From assembly GCA_905250075.1 (NCBI GenBank), contig CAJNOP010000203.1:139624-203623 (forward strand): 64,000 bases of DNA, read 5' to 3'. Shown piece by piece: positions 11,228 to 23,734 of this stretch. Origin of the DNA: Rotaria sp. Silwood1. Its lineage: Eukaryota; Rotifera; Eurotatoria; Philodinida; Philodinidae. Within the stretch, counting starts at the first letter, position 1. Each line of letters opens with the position of its first letter. Made by a program: the position numbers and the translations under genes. The notes under the pieces are model-generated. The model saw nothing but the letters and a program-made list of their open reading frames with translations, was not told where the DNA came from and searched no databases.

Positions 11228-12135
11228 TCCGACACCCAACAGTCATGATTTAAACGCGTCTCTGCATGCATAATGATCACCATATTTCTGATACGTTTGA
11301 TAGAATTAAGTATAATAGCTACTGAATCGAATATATGTGCTGTTTTAGTTTCGTTAGTAAAAATGTATGAAGACAACATGGTGATGACTAATTAGACTTC
11401 ACTTTCTGTATCACTGATATATTGGAATCCTATGTTTTTTTGTCTCATGACACTTTTATCGGCAAACATTTCGTCAACAAAACACTTCATCGACAAATTT
11501 TATCCACAGAATATGTCGTTGAAAGTAAATCCTCTTCTTTTTCTCACTCGAGTCTAACTTTTTTTTCACATTCTTGACATGGGCAGATCTAAAGATTCGT
11601 CCATAGCGCATGCTATTCTTGCTCAAGAAGCTCAAGTGTTTCATGCACATTCAAAAAGATATTTCAATTGGGTCTTTTTCTAACGTTGAAACACAAGTTC
11701 GATAGCGTCTCCGAACTATTTTGCTGTTTGGTAACGATGGAAGAATATTAGACTGCTGTTGAATAGATTTGCATGTTTATTGCCGAAAAGCACTTCCTAG
11801 AAGGCTTCGCAGCGCGCTCTAGACTATTGCTGACCCTTTGGTTCTCCCATAAGACTATTCAGAATGAACAGGTCAATGTATTCTACGGTGATCCTCGCAT
11901 TCGACGTGCTTTCAGAGACCTTTGCGTTCATCCTCATAATTGGAGTGCCCGGCGTGCGAAAGAGAATACTATCGACAAACAACAGACACCCTTCTGCATA
12001 CACTGGCAAATCTTAAATGAGTACCAGTTTTCAAATCTCCATGCCAAGCTTTTCAAATTTGGAAATTGTAAAAATTTTCAAAATTTGAAATTATGAAAGT
12101 GTTAAAAAATGGCTAACAACTGAGGAAAATGCTAT
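11228..12135. other. Stretch without recognisable gene
   Basis: One ATG-initiated frame of 107 codons (11773-12096, plus) is the longest here. Its product has a basic, Trp/Arg-containing middle (FRDLCVHPHNWSARR) but matches no family I know, and it could be chance or a relic. Confidence 0.3.
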
Positions 12136-12236
12136 CGTATATATTCAAACTAGTCAGAAGATCAGATATCAGACATTTACCTATTGTATATATCCAAATC
12201 AGTCGGAAGGTCAGATATCAGATATTTACCTAGTGT
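12136..12236. repeat. Two-copy ~51-bp tandem repeat
   Basis: Two adjacent units share TATATATYCAAA, AGTCRGAAGRTCAGATATCA and ATTTACCTA. They lead directly into the telomere-like palindrome. Confidence 0.65.
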
Positions 12237-12245
12237 ATATATCTT

Positions 12246-12347
12246 GGGGGTGTGGCCGTGGGTGTGAGTGTGGATGTGGGTGTGGGTTGGGTGTATGGAT
12301 TAAGCAGATCATCACACCTACACCCACACTCACACCCACACCCTCAC
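12246..12347. repeat. Telomere-like palindrome (GTGTGGG / CCCACAC), locus 1
   Basis: Degenerate GTGTGGG-type repeats on the plus strand are followed, after an ~18-bp spacer (ATGGATTAAGCAGATCAT), by their inverse CACCCACAC-type repeats. TGTGGG is the reported bdelloid telomere unit. The inverted layout is not what a simple interstitial telomere tract would show. Confidence 0.75.
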
Positions 12348-12479
12348 ATTTCATTCGAAAATACTTGTTAATCTTTTTTCCCAGTCCTGGTTCCCATGGA
12401 ACCCGCCAGATCTAAACTGTAGACATTTTTCTGATGGATTGCAACAACCTGAAGCATTCCTTCAGGGAATTTCGCAGAG

Positions 12480-12535
12480 CAGCGGCTAGTCGCTCGTCGG
12501 CGCCCCTTTGGGGAACCACTCTCAGCTAGCCGCTG
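12480..12535. repeat. GC-rich hairpin unit, copy 1
   Basis: CAGCGGCTAG at 12480-12489 pairs perfectly with CTAGCCGCTG at 12526-12535, and CCCC/GGGG inside can form a second helix. It is strikingly GC-rich against its surroundings. A related unit lies at 12836-12889. It is not a tRNA: no A/B boxes or acceptor stem. Confidence 0.55.
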
Positions 12536-12835
12536 CCATGCTTAATTCTATTCCGGTATAAGATCATTCTCTTTGATTTATACCCTATCTGATTCTAGAT
12601 TTCGTTTAGCTCAAAAAGTCGTTAGAATTATAACACGAGAATTCTTCACGAGTAATTCCAAAGCCGAAACTTTCTTGTGAACTATTTCTTATGTCTTTAA
12701 TTTCATTGCCTAGCTAGCCAATCAGAGGTTTACTTAAATTTCTCATTAAGAGAATCTCAGTGTAATATTCTCCAAAAACCCCTGGCCTTTATATAGACCA
12801 TTTCTGAAGCAAAACAACAGTGAACCTGCAACAGA

Positions 12836-12889
12836 AGCGACTAGTCGTCCGTCGGTGTTTCTCTGGGGCGCCACTCACGGCTAGGCGCT
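12836..12889. repeat. GC-rich hairpin unit, copy 2
   Basis: AGCGACTAG and CTAGGCGCT flank a loop related to copy 1 (CGTCGG, GGGG, CCACTC). Pairing is kept except for one mismatch. The sequence between the two copies (12536-12835) shows no gene. Confidence 0.5.
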
Positions 12890-13429
12890 CCATTATTTAA
12901 ACACACCTAAGCAGTAGCTAGTTATTCTCTTTTAACCATAAAAAACTGTGATGTCATTTTTATATATTTCTTTATAGTACCTTCTTCAAGTCATAGTGGC
13001 GAGAAATGCCATGAGTCAGAACTTCTGATGAAAAACAAATGTGAATAATGTAATAGTAAGCCAGAAAAAGACGCAATGCGAGTGGGCTTACATACCGATC
13101 ATGTCGAATTGACTTAAACTTGAATTTGGGTCTTAGGAATACTTTTTCACTTGGATGTCGGTGTCGGTATAAGTATGTGCCTGGGTGGGTTGATCTAGTT
13201 CTGCCTCACAACGACACCACATGCCTACACCGACGAAAAATCTCATATATAGTTCACGTTAGTGAGCTTGTCGAGCCTACAATCTCGCTAACACATCTGA
13301 ACACGTTACTCTTCCAATCACTGCCAGTTCACAAGCCCATTTTACTTCATGCCATTCAATGTTCAGTATAGCGAAAACTCATTGTTTCCTTATAAAACCT
13401 TACCCTGATTATAAAGTTATAGCCACAAA
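12890..13429. other. Non-coding spacer
   Basis: The 83-codon frame at 13120-13371 has no recognisable motif. Nothing else is evident. Confidence 0.35.
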
Positions 13430-13539
13430 CTTCCAGCAATATACAAAAGATTTGGATGCCCGAACGTCGATTAAGGATCACCAACTTTTCAACAGCGTCG
13501 TTCTTTTCTCAAAAAAACTTTTTCTTTGACCCAAAAAAC

Positions 13540-14200
13540 ATGAACTCAAAATTTTGCAAAAACCGACTTCAGATTCGGATTCCCTGACGCTGATTTACTT
13601 CCGTCAACCTTTATCAAATATCGCTATTTTCTCCAAAGGTCCGTTCTTTCGAAACAAAGTCCCACACAGAATTTTGACAAACCGACTTCAGACTCGGATA
13701 CCAGACCCCTATTTACTTTCGTCAACCTCCTTACCGTGTAAAACCCGACCTCATATTCGGAATCGTGGCACTCGATAACCTACAGTAAAGTTACTTCAAA
13801 AGTCGCAAAAACCTTCAAAACAAAAAAAAAACTCATTTCTGATTGCTCAGCTCTCTGGACAATAGGAAGGACGCAGGTAAAATTCGACCTTCGATTCGAA
13901 ATTCAGGCCCTTCATAACATATAGTAAAGTTTCATCAAAATGCCCAAAACGTTTACAACAAAAAAGCTGATTTCTGCTTCACCGGCTCCCTGGGCAATGG
14001 GAAGGCCGAACGCAAAATCCGACCACAGATTTGGAATCCTGGCCATCGATAACCTATGGTAAAGTTCCATCAGAAGGCCGAAAAAGCTTAAAATAAAAAA
14101 CTTCACCTCTTATTGGTAGGCTTTTTAACGAATGCGAAGGCCGGATGAGAAATCTGACCTTAGATTCGGATTTGTCGACCTCAGTTACCTTTGGTGAGAC
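13540..14200. repeat. Degenerate ~136-bp tandem repeat
   Basis: The motif AAAWYCGACCT-N2-GATTCGGAAT recurs near 13739, 13876, 14012 and 14149, spacings 137, 136 and 137. Each is followed by a GATAACCTAYGGTAAAGTT-type segment. Two further diverged copies lie near 13552 and 13676. The copies differ at many positions, so the array is old. Confidence 0.65.
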
Positions 14201-16140
14201 TGTAGAAATTATACCTGAATAAACTTCAAATCTTATGTTCTTTTTTCACGTTGACACATACGCACAACCGCATTTTATTTGATATGACCCTCCCTTCAGT
14301 CGAGGGAATAAAGAAATCATCCAATTTTCAGCAGCAATCTGAGCATATCTGCATTGACACTTTCACAATTTCGGTTTAGATGTAAGCATGAATCTTGGTT
14401 TTTTTATCACTAACCCCCACACTCTCAGCCTACAGCTCGACATACATCCAAGGTCTTACGCACATTGTGCACACTCACACCTACATCTCATATTCACAGT
14501 CGCACCTCACATTCGCACTCGCGCTCATCCACACCCAAAACAAACGAATCTGAAAAGATGAATTGATTTAGTTAAACTTTTCAATAATTGCAGAAATGAA
14601 GCTCCCTACACAATGTGAGATGAAAGGAAACTATAGTATACATTGTAGATGGATAAAAGTCGAGCGGTAATATTCACGTGATTGGCGAAAGTAAACTCAT
14701 CAAGCAAGTTTAAAGTATTCAATGAATAGAAGCAAAAAAAACTACCTGTGCAAGTTCCGCACGTTTCTTCGAGTGTCTTCAACAATTTTACATAAAACAA
14801 ATTATTGTATCGCGATTATGTCTGCAGGACTTCCGACGTAACTGATATTGAAGACCACCGACGCGAAAGCACTGATTCATTCTTGCGCGCTATTCTCGCT
14901 ATTTTCGTAACTGCATAAATATCACGCACAAAACTATTATGAAGTGCGTCAGGCTCTCTATTGAAACAAACCCAGACAAACACTGAGTTTTTTAGAACAG
15001 CGAAATGAAGAGCTAAAATCTCTTTCAAAATCCTACGTTGAATTAGTCCTACTGACGCAGGTAAAGTACTAACAATTCAAAGCTCCAGCATAATTTTTAT
15101 AAACGAATAATTTAGACATATGCTCCTAAAATTCGATCGACTGATCACGAAGAACTGCGCTTCATTTTGTAACGCGATGTTCTATGTGAAGCAACTTAAA
15201 CAGCTAGTAGTGTGCAAAAATCGTAAAGACCATATATTTGAGAAAAAACGGTTAGTGCAATTTTATGAAATTGAATTGTGAAATACGATGTAGGGATGAT
15301 TGCTCTTCACTTGAGAACTATTTTCTTCGATCTATTTTCAGATATATTTCTTCATGAAGATTTATTTTATCCTCTAGTATTGCAATGAGGAAGTAGTTCA
15401 TGTATTCTAACTAGGTGTTAGTAATACATGATTTGTGATGATCTCCGAAGGCCGTGCGTCACGATTATCGGCGTAGGGGGTGAGATGAGTGCAAATTTTT
15501 GTCCTATATATTTCAGTGCTCCTTTTAGATAGTGTTTCGCAAAAGCTAAGAACTCAGCTTTTCTAGTTTTACCAGAGATGCAACTCGCCAAAACAAATTT
15601 GTTTTTACGGCAAAGATGTGAACTTTTCAATTCATTCATGAATATGAGCGAATCTTATTCTAGCAGCAATTATGCCCTAAAGGATTGATGAAAAACAAAC
15701 GATGTTTTTTTCCTCTTACTATGTCCGATTGAAGTAAATGTAGATTAAGCAACATACCAGATTGAAGCACTTGTGTTTGCTTTTCAGTTAAGAAGAATTT
15801 GTGAAAGAATCTGCAACGCTAAAGAAGATGTCGGAGAAGAGATAATTGTGCGACAGACTTCTGCTCATGGTTGTAGTTATAATATTGCAACCAACGAAAC
15901 ACTTTGACAAAGTTTCTTTTGAAGAGCAAACAGCATTTCAGATATAAACTTAACCGACATAGACAAGTGTAGCACATTCGAAATTGCATTTTGTTTATAA
16001 ACAAAAGAATTAACTTTTATACCAGGAAGAATTTGATTTTGTAAAACGCATTATATTCACATGTCGATTCATCTTTTGCATTTTTCTATTACTTTACTTA
16101 CATCATATTTATACGTAAAAACACCTGTATGCATATTTCT
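14201..16140. other. Stretch without recognisable gene
   Basis: Short frames of 60-74 codons on the minus strand (e.g. 14606-14800, 15418-15639) show no motif. A faint CACCCACA-type tract lies at 14415-14540. No gene is supported. Confidence 0.35.
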
Positions 16141-16189
16141 ATTCTGTCAGTCTAGGGTTAAGTGAGTCGATTCTCGATGAATGTTACTT
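16141..16189. repeat. Dispersed repeat, copy A
   Basis: Shares GTCAGTCTAGGG, TCGATGAAYGTTACTTGT and the intervening spacing with 25150-25208. Function unknown. Confidence 0.55.
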
Positions 16190-16808
16190 GTGATACTTCT
16201 CTGCACAAACTGCAATATAAGGGCTTTAAACTTTATTCTTTAATAGCCAGTTGCCACAACGTCACTTTCTTGAAATTTGTACAATGGCAGAAAACTCGAG
16301 GTGCCCCACTAAATCGTTTAAGATTTGCTTGTCTCTTATTTTATTCTTGGTGAAGTTGTGGCTGTGTTTCAATCTAGATTTGACAATGAATCTTAGGGAT
16401 TTATTTTGCTTTCTTATCCTAAATTGATTATAAAAGAGAAAAACATGATTCATTTACGATTCAGGAGCATAGATTTGGAACACTTGCTTGAGTCATGTCT
16501 TAGCTCTATAACTAGACTCATTGTTCTGCACTTCAGAAAGTTCTCATCATAATACCACGTTCACTATAAAAATTATAAGAGAAACTAAATCAATGATTAT
16601 CGCCATGAGTCACAATGTATTCATGCGCTGTATTGGTTGAAGTAGACTTCCTCTAGAAAAATTCTCTTAGCAGTTCAGTTTTGATTATTCATTTGATGGT
16701 GATGCAGAATGATTAATTTTTACTGACTACCTGGTGCGAACTACATACAAACATTTGAAATTTTGGTTTTGTAACCAATTTGACTTATCTTCTTGAACAA
16801 TGAATTAG

Positions 16809-17630
16809 TTAATTTAATATATTGTAGTTTATATTTTTTGTTAGAAAGAATATGACGTTTCGTTGTAATTTAAAGCTTCTTCAGTCTTTATCTATATAAA
16901 ACACAAAACACATTTACAGATAACACAACACATTTTAGAACACACACCCACACATAGCTATGTATGTATACGTTTACAAGGAAAGCAAAAACAAGAATCA
17001 AAAATAGACTTGACCGTAATTTTTTTTTAGGATACTGATAGAGAACAAGACAATAACAGTAACACTTTGAAATAATGATTCATTTTTATATCCATGTTAC
17101 ATAATAAACACGCTTGTTAGTGCAGCCTCTTTGGGACTGAAATATGGAACTCACATATCTTCTTCAGTTTCATTATACTAATGAGAAAATACACAATGTT
17201 TAAATTCTCTAAAAGACGATAGTTCTTTCCTAAAGATAATCGATTGTCAGCAAATACTATCTTTTTTATTTCTATACTTCGAAGAGAAACTTTTTCTATT
17301 TTTTGCTGGAGTTGCTATTGTCTATCATGGGAGCCTACGTTGTCAAATGTCTCTAATAAGGAGAGGAGAAGAGCTATGAAAACTTGAACTTGAAACTTAC
17401 ACTTACTATTTTCTTCGAAAATATATGTGAGTGTCACAAAAGCGACTAGCGTCTGTTTCGTTTTTGTTTTTCCGGTAATTGTATGTATATATGTGTGTGT
17501 ATTCTAAAATGCAGTATTGTTTGTAAATGTACTTTATATTTTGCACAAATAATGTCAGAAAAAAGATGTAAATTGCAACGAAACCTCATATTATTTCTAA
17601 CAAAAATTAAAATCATGCTATATTAAATTA
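16809..17630. mobile_element. Foldback element, ~0.8 kb
   Basis: The outer arms are inverted. The left has TTAATTTAATATA then TTTTGTTAGAAAGAATATGA and GTTTCGTTGTAATTTA; the right has the mirror (TAAATTGCAACGAAAC, TTATTTCTAACAAAAA, TATATTAAATTAA). Arm length is about 140 bp and the centre carries ACACACCCACACA and GTGTGTGTA tracts. No coding sequence is seen. Confidence 0.7.
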
Positions 17631-17704
17631 ACCCATTCATTACTCAGGAACTAAATTCTAAATGACTAGAAACTTATTAGCCTTTGTCACAAAACGAATC
17701 AGTT

Positions 17705-18240
17705 CATTTTCGCCTACTAAGAGTTTCGCCGATTCCAATATCGCTGAATGAATTCATGAACGAAAAGAATCACGATCAAGTATAATCCATTATACATGTA
17801 AAACTTAATTAAAATTAATTATTTTATTAACATCTGACTTGCTAACCACGTCAGCTAGTTGCCACATCGGTTGTAAATGTGAATGTTATTCTCAACAGAA
17901 AAACACCTACACGCACATGCAAACCTATAATCACATCCGCACTCATATCTACACTCAAATCAGCGCCCACACCCTTCATCTGCACTCATAAGTTACCAAC
18001 TGAGATAGTAACTAAGTCAGTTGGTTGCCAAAGCAGATGATACACAAGTCAGACGGTAAGAAACTGAGATGATAAGCAAGTCATATTATAACCAAGTCAG
18101 ATATTAATGAACTAATTAATTTTAATTAAATCTGATATATATATATATATCTATAATGGATTATGTTTGATTCAAATTCTTTCCCATTATTAATTCATTC
18201 GGCGATATTGGAATCGACGAAACGCTTGGTTGGGAGAAAC
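17705..18240. mobile_element. Foldback element, ~0.54 kb, directly upstream of the MFS relic
   Basis: Left arm about 17705-17865 (GTTTCGCCGATTCCAATATC ... TAATCCATTATA ... TAATTAAAATTAATT) mirrors the right arm about 18060-18240. The loop contains CACCC/CACTC-rich sequence and CTAACTCAGTC / CAAGTCAGA words. No coding sequence is seen. Confidence 0.7.
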
Positions 18241-18337
18241 TTTATTCCGAGAAAATAGAATTTATCTATAAAATGACAATTGAAGTTTTTATATAAGCTG
18301 AAAGTTTCATTTCAATTATTGCTTGCAGTTAAGTGAA

Positions 18338-18814
18338 ATGGATAAAAATCAAAACGGTGAAAGTTGGTCTGCTATTAGCAATAATGTTGGAATGAAGGCT
18401 GCTACTGATCGTCGTACATACAAAACAAACGATAACTATGTGCCTTCTGTCATAACATCTACTACACCAGCATCCTTCACTAATGATTCTCATCCTATAT
18501 GGTCTAACTCGCCTGCATCGTTGCCTACTGTGATACAAGAGGTGTCTATTTATGATGTGCATACAAATTTAAGATGTAAACTAATACTAGCGGTGGCTTC
18601 CTTCGTTGGTTTTCTACTGACATTTTGTGACACAGTATACTAAATCGAATTCCACAAAGACATCCGTATAAACAAACCACTTCTGTGTCTGCCGTTATTG
18701 TTTGTGGCAAAATCAAGGCAAGTCTTAGCATTTATTCAACGCTTCGTGCAACGTTCACGACTTTCTGCAAAATTTTTTTCGAAAATCTTTATCGCTCAAT
18801 ATTGTACAAAATCT
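18338..18814 (+). pseudogene. Broken MFS transporter (DHA1-like), N-terminal remnant
   Basis: The first ATG (18338) follows a splice-acceptor-like TTGCTTGCAG. The frame encodes a ~65-residue hydrophilic cytosolic N-terminus, then a start of transmembrane helix 1 (LILAVASFVGFLLTFCDTVY), and meets TAA at 18641-18643. In the frame shifted by one, the text resumes at once with LNRI and then QTTSVSAVIV, which is how helix-1/helix-2 regions of fungal-type drug:H+ antiporters usually continue (DTVY-LPA-L...TTS...VIV). A small deletion or frameshift at 18640 explains this. The remaining 11 helices are not found downstream. In the family the protein would export drugs or small molecules; here it is non-functional. 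Foreign origin is plausible but unproven. Confidence 0.55.
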
Positions 18815-18839
18815 AATTCAAACAGAAACACTTGAGTAG

Positions 18840-19620
18840 AAGAGGGACATCATTCGCTTTTTTTCATTAAATATATTTATCAGATACAGAACATATTTCG
18901 AATACCAAGTGCGACAAGAGTTTGGTGACATGTTTGTGACGAATGTATCTCTATTCTAAAACATAAAAAAAAACATGTCGATTTTCTGCAAAAGATATGT
19001 CATTGAATGTTCTACTTCAATTGCACCACTATATTTTTATGGACATATTTTCACTTTTAATAGACAACTAAGACTGAATATATAAGTCAAGAGATTATTT
19101 CATACAAGGGAACAGTAAGAGAAAGCCATGGATATTTGAATTTCGGTCATAATAATTATCATTCAGTCATCTTCACTACACTGCTTGGAACGAATCAGTG
19201 AATTGCTGGGACTTTCAAAACATGTGGAGTAATACTGCATGCACCGAATTGATTGCGACACTTTTGTTTTTCATGCATCTCATAGCAGCACCAGAATAGA
19301 CTCTGGAATCTTTAATAAAACAATGCGCCTTTAATTTCTCGACAACGATGTATTAGATTCTATTTAAAAAAGACTAATGTAAGTTTTTTTAGGTTAAATA
19401 TTCTGATATCTAAATTGTAACTACTTCGTACCTGTTTCTTTTACATTTTTTCCGATTTTTCTATGATATATCCAAGGAGTTAGAAGCTTGAGCTTTTGTA
19501 TTTCGGTCGAAAATGGAGTGTTCTTTCAGAATTTCTTACCAATGTTAGATTATGATCCATTGTCATCGAGTACGAATAACTTGTCTGAGCTATTTATATT
19601 GTTAAACGAAACAATATTTC
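18840..19620. other. Non-coding stretch
   Basis: AT-rich, no recognisable feature. Confidence 0.35.
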
Positions 19621-19624
19621 CAGG

Positions 19625-19860
19625 TCGATGATTACAACAATCGTGAGCGACTATGCACGGTTATAAACAATACAATTACAGTCGTAAATGGCCCATGTAT
19701 TACTCTTTTGGTAGCAATAGTATTACAGCCTCTAAAGCCTTACCATACACGGTGAAACACAGATGTCTGTTACAGCAAACTCTGTATTGCAATGTGGTCG
19801 TGTTTTGGCAGATGGAAGACGATACACCGAAGTTTACAGTCGTATATCATGATCAAATAT
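19625..19860 (+). pseudogene. Possible exon remnant
   Basis: After an acceptor-like ATATTTCCAG, a frame reads VDDYNNRERLCTVINNT then ITVVNGPCITLLVAIVLQP before a stop. A shifted frame downstream gives a coding-like SVLQCGRVLADGRRYTEVY. This could be a decayed exon of an extracellular or membrane protein. The evidence is composition only, and I do not recognise a family. Confidence 0.2.
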
Positions 19861-19865
19861 CGTAA

Positions 19866-21030
19866 CTAGTGGTCAAGAAAGTGAAATCTATTAGGGCAAC
19901 CAGATCTCTTCTCAACTTCTAGATAGATCGATTGACATCTTGCATTTCTTCAAAATGAAAAAAAAACATGTACATAAACATAATGCTTTTAGTGGATTTT
20001 AAAGTCATTATTCACAAAATTACATTTTTATCAATAAATATTCACCTAATGCAAAGGTAATGGCTATCAAAAAGGCAATAAAATGTCATATTCTATTAGA
20101 GTCCAATCAGTTGGATAAGAAGTTGGCTTATTTCAAGGTATTAGAAAGAATAGAACTTTAAAGGTCGTCTTCAGAAAAATTTTATGCCTCTCGAATATGA
20201 AACGAACTCACTGGAGTATATAATCGAACGAACGAGGTTTGAACACGTTTCATTTATGTAGAGTTTTCTAACATTTACGTTCCCATCCAGATATCGCTAT
20301 TATAGAATGCATTATCTTTTTTATGAACATTCAGATAAAGTAGACTGTTTTCGATTAAGTCTTTGCAGTTGAAAATGCTTAAAATATTTTTTCAAATATG
20401 TCTTCTGCAAGAAAAGCATGGTTGCAACTCATATTAGAGCAATACGGGAATAAAAGGTATGAAAAATGTCTGTCTGAGAGATGTCGGGTATGAAATGCAT
20501 GTCACTTGATTCCTAACGTTGCTGCAATCTAATCAAGATATAATGAGAATGTTTTTATGAGAAAGGTATCTGAAATGGATTTAAATTGCTATATGACGAA
20601 GCTTTTACATGTACAATTGTGGATTGTGAAGTGTGAGTGATTTTATAGCGGTATATAAGTGTCTTGGTCTTGGTAGCTGCCTCCAACATGGTTGTTCCAG
20701 TCTGTTGATTCTAAATGCTTTTCATAAGACTTCTAATTCAAGTTAATTGCACCTTCATCGACATGCTAATGAACTGAACTGTGTGGTAGTAATGGTTCAA
20801 TATATTAGGTGAAAATCTTCCGGGTATGAATCAGTCATCTGGAGAATTTCCCGTGTTGTCTGATACTAATACGAACACTGTTACAGACATCAACTAGGAT
20901 GTTAGAAAGAGTACCTGGAATATCATAAGTAGAAAGTGTAAGGAAGGTCGCAAAATTCATCTTGAGTGCACATATTAGAGTAAAAAGGAATGAGAAAGCA
21001 GTAGTCTCAATGGGTACTGCCTATGCTAAT
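19866..21030. other. Non-coding stretch
   Basis: No gene or clear repeat seen. Confidence 0.35.
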
Positions 21031-21044
21031 TTCAATGTTAGACT

Positions 21045-21320
21045 CCTGACCGTTAACGACCGTTGACAAAGAAGTACGATAGAAAACGATGAATATTTGA
21101 GACATTCTAAGGTCGGATAAAATGACCAATAAAGGGTCGTAAACGATATAAAGACGGTAAAATACAATCGTCCTAACGGTTGATCGCTTACGAATGTTCG
21201 TATACAGTTCGAGAGCAGTGAAATATTATAAAATTTACGATGACGATGTACGGAGCACTGTAAACGGTAGCATAACTACCGCCGCAAACAACATATTCAA
21301 TCCGTATTTCTCAAACAATG
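21045..21320. repeat. ACGRT / GTAAACG motif swarm, locus 1
   Basis: A dense scatter of CGTTA, AACGRT, TAAACGAT and ACCGT words in both orientations, of the same type as 23400-23680. The open frame at 21194-21487 overlaps it and is probably a by-product. Confidence 0.35.
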
Positions 21321-21489
21321 TCAAACTATACGAAGACACATTCTTAGCATGCGACAGTTTCTTGAAATACGATCTAAATAGAGTGTTGAAAAATGTAGGA
21401 GTGGGAATTCAGATCTCTATTCCTTTACACACAAATAGTGACAGACGACCTTCAGAAACTCTAACAGACTGTGATAGAGACTTTTGATA

Positions 21490-22549
21490 TACAATTAGCG
21501 ATCATATAACACTAGCAGTTCATGAACATATATAAACTGCTTTCTTCTTGTAGTTCTGAAAGATTAAATAAAAAATGATGAAGAAATGGGTACTAAAATA
21601 GATTGAATAAAATAAGATTCTTGTGATTAGCAACAACAGCTATATCATGATTTATATTTTGGTCCCACATAAATTGTGTTATCAACTTTTTCTCCTCATT
21701 TCTATGGAGGATGCACGAAGAATAATGAAAGAAACTCTTCCTCAAAATACAATGACTTCATCGTTTTTGTAAATAAGCAGAAAACTCGCAGATGGAAAAA
21801 GAAGATACTAGTGTGCATTTTACACCCAGATCAAAAAATCAGATCCTTGCTATTCTATGGTCCTATTAGACCAAAGGTAGATTCTTGTAAGATCTTACTG
21901 TCTGATTGCTTAACTTGAACATGACTGTTATTACATGATACGTATAAAGTGAATTTCATAAGATCTGATGTGGTTTTATACAATCATAATTCATCTATTA
22001 TTAATGCAAATGTTTTTTATTGATTTACAAATTTGAACAAACGTTTCAGAGGTTAAATATGATCTAATTTTAACTTTATGCCTTTGAAAATCAACAATGA
22101 ACCTTCTGTGCATCCAAGTCAAAAAATACGGTCAGTGTCCTACTGCAAAACTCGAGAAATTAATAGGACCTTTGAAACAGGAATCTGGCGAGCAGATCCA
22201 ATGGTTGGCTTTGTCTGGCTATCGTCGTTTCTGGCCGGAATTGGAAAAATTCAGGCGTCGTATCCAGTAGCAGATTTCTGCTTGCCAGTTCCTACCAATA
22301 TTCCGGATTCTTCAGAGGTAAAGAGTGTATTTTATTGTGGGTTCCCACCGAAATAACATGGATTCTGAAGCCGGAATCATTGTCCTAGATAGAAATCATA
22401 CCATCAATCAAATGCATTTGATCAATCACTGAAGTTCAGCAACATGGACAAGGTAAGCTATGATTAAAACAAGTAAATAATTTTCTAAAAGTAGATCAAA
22501 GCCACATAGTTGAGGGTAAGTTTATAATATCTGTAGAATGTCCTCCTCA
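21490..22549. other. Stretch without recognisable gene
   Basis: Frames at 21676-21918 and 22078-22356 (80 and 92 codons) lack known motifs. Some resemblance between 21830-21900 and 22115-22150 (CAAAAAATMMGRTCMKTG) hints at a diverged repeat. Confidence 0.3.
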
Positions 22550-23095
22550 ACGTTTTATCCTAAAAGCTTTTCCTTTCATTTCAATATTGAATGAACTTCA
22601 CCGAATAATTTTTTTGAATAGTAAATAAATACATAGAGCTTTTGTTTGTACAGATAATTTTCAAATGCATTGTTGAAAGTGAAGATCTTTAGTCAAGATA
22701 CAAAAGATAACCTGTTTTCTTTTTCCAGAATAATATCACATAATGTTTCTTTTTTAATTTCTTCGAATTATTGAGTGTTTCGAATCTTTAAATTGTCCAA
22801 TACTTGAGTGATCTTTTCATAGAATATCATTTGGGTATGTTTTTCTAAAAATGAAATGAATGATCTCAAATCAATACTCAAGCAATAAAAATAGATATCA
22901 CTGATAAGTTTGTCCAAAAAGATAAAAAAAGTTAAATTTTTGTATCTCCGTTAAAGATCTTCGCTTTCAACAATGCTTTTGAAATTTGTTTGTAGGAATA
23001 AAAACTATATATTTTTATCTATAATCAAAAAACAAATTATTCAATAAAGTCTAGTCAATGGTGGAACGAAAGAAAAAAAGAAAAACTTTTAGAAA
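22550..23095. repeat. Foldback element, ~0.55 kb
   Basis: Left arm about 22550-22700 (GCATTGTTGAAAGTGAAGAT, TAGTCAAGATACAAAA) mirrors the right arm about 22930-23095 (TTTTTGTATCTCCGTTAAAG, ATCTTCGCTTTCAACAATGC). An inner pair (TACTTGAGTGATC / TGATCTCAAATCAATACTCAAG) suggests a second nested hairpin. Confidence 0.65.
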
Positions 23096-23399
23096 GAGTC
23101 TTTTGGGATTCCTGATGAATAAGTGAATAATGTTTTTTATTTAGATTAATCTGAACAACATCGGCAAAAAGTAAGGACAAAGCTTCTCTTATAATTTGTT
23201 TTATCTTGATAACTTAACAACGTCGTCAACAGGTAAATATAAATCTTATTCAATGAGAATTTTTTTCTAATTTAGATAAATCTACATGACATCGTTAATT
23301 AGGAAGCATAAATTTTATTAAATAGATCATATATTTTTTATTTCTATGGTTTTTAAGAAATTTCAAAAAACTTTTTTACATATTGTGTGATTTGGGAAT

Positions 23400-23680
23400 C
23401 AAAGTTGATCAAAAGTATGAGTAAACTGTAGAAAAACGGTGTATTTACTGTCGTAAAACGATAAAAAAAATACTATTTGTGTACGATTGCCGTAAACATT
23501 GTTAGCGATTATATTCTTCGCCGTACACGTTGCTGACATCTACAATCGTATTACTGATCGTGTTATTATGGGACAATACAACACTCTAACACGTTGTATT
23601 TTCAGCGTAAACGATCATAATTACGCCGTATGCTCGTCGCTTACCGCAGTAAACAGCTCTTTTATGTCATCTATTTCCTA
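23400..23680. repeat. GTAAACGAT motif swarm, locus 2
   Basis: Irregular repetition of CGTAAAC, AACGAT, CGTGTTATT and their complements. The 60-codon frame at 23499 is a by-product. Confidence 0.4.
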
Positions 23681-23734
23681 GACTGAAACGCTAGGGTCTA
23701 GAAACGGAAATTCACCTGTGTCTGTCTGTAACAC

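Noticed and set aside
11773..12096. 107-codon ORF as a gene
   Set aside because: No recognisable domain, no promoter or splice support, next to repeats; mentioned only as unrecognised.
12480..12535. tRNA gene
   Set aside because: Clover-leaf features, A/B boxes and the 7-bp acceptor stem are absent; only a simple hairpin fits.
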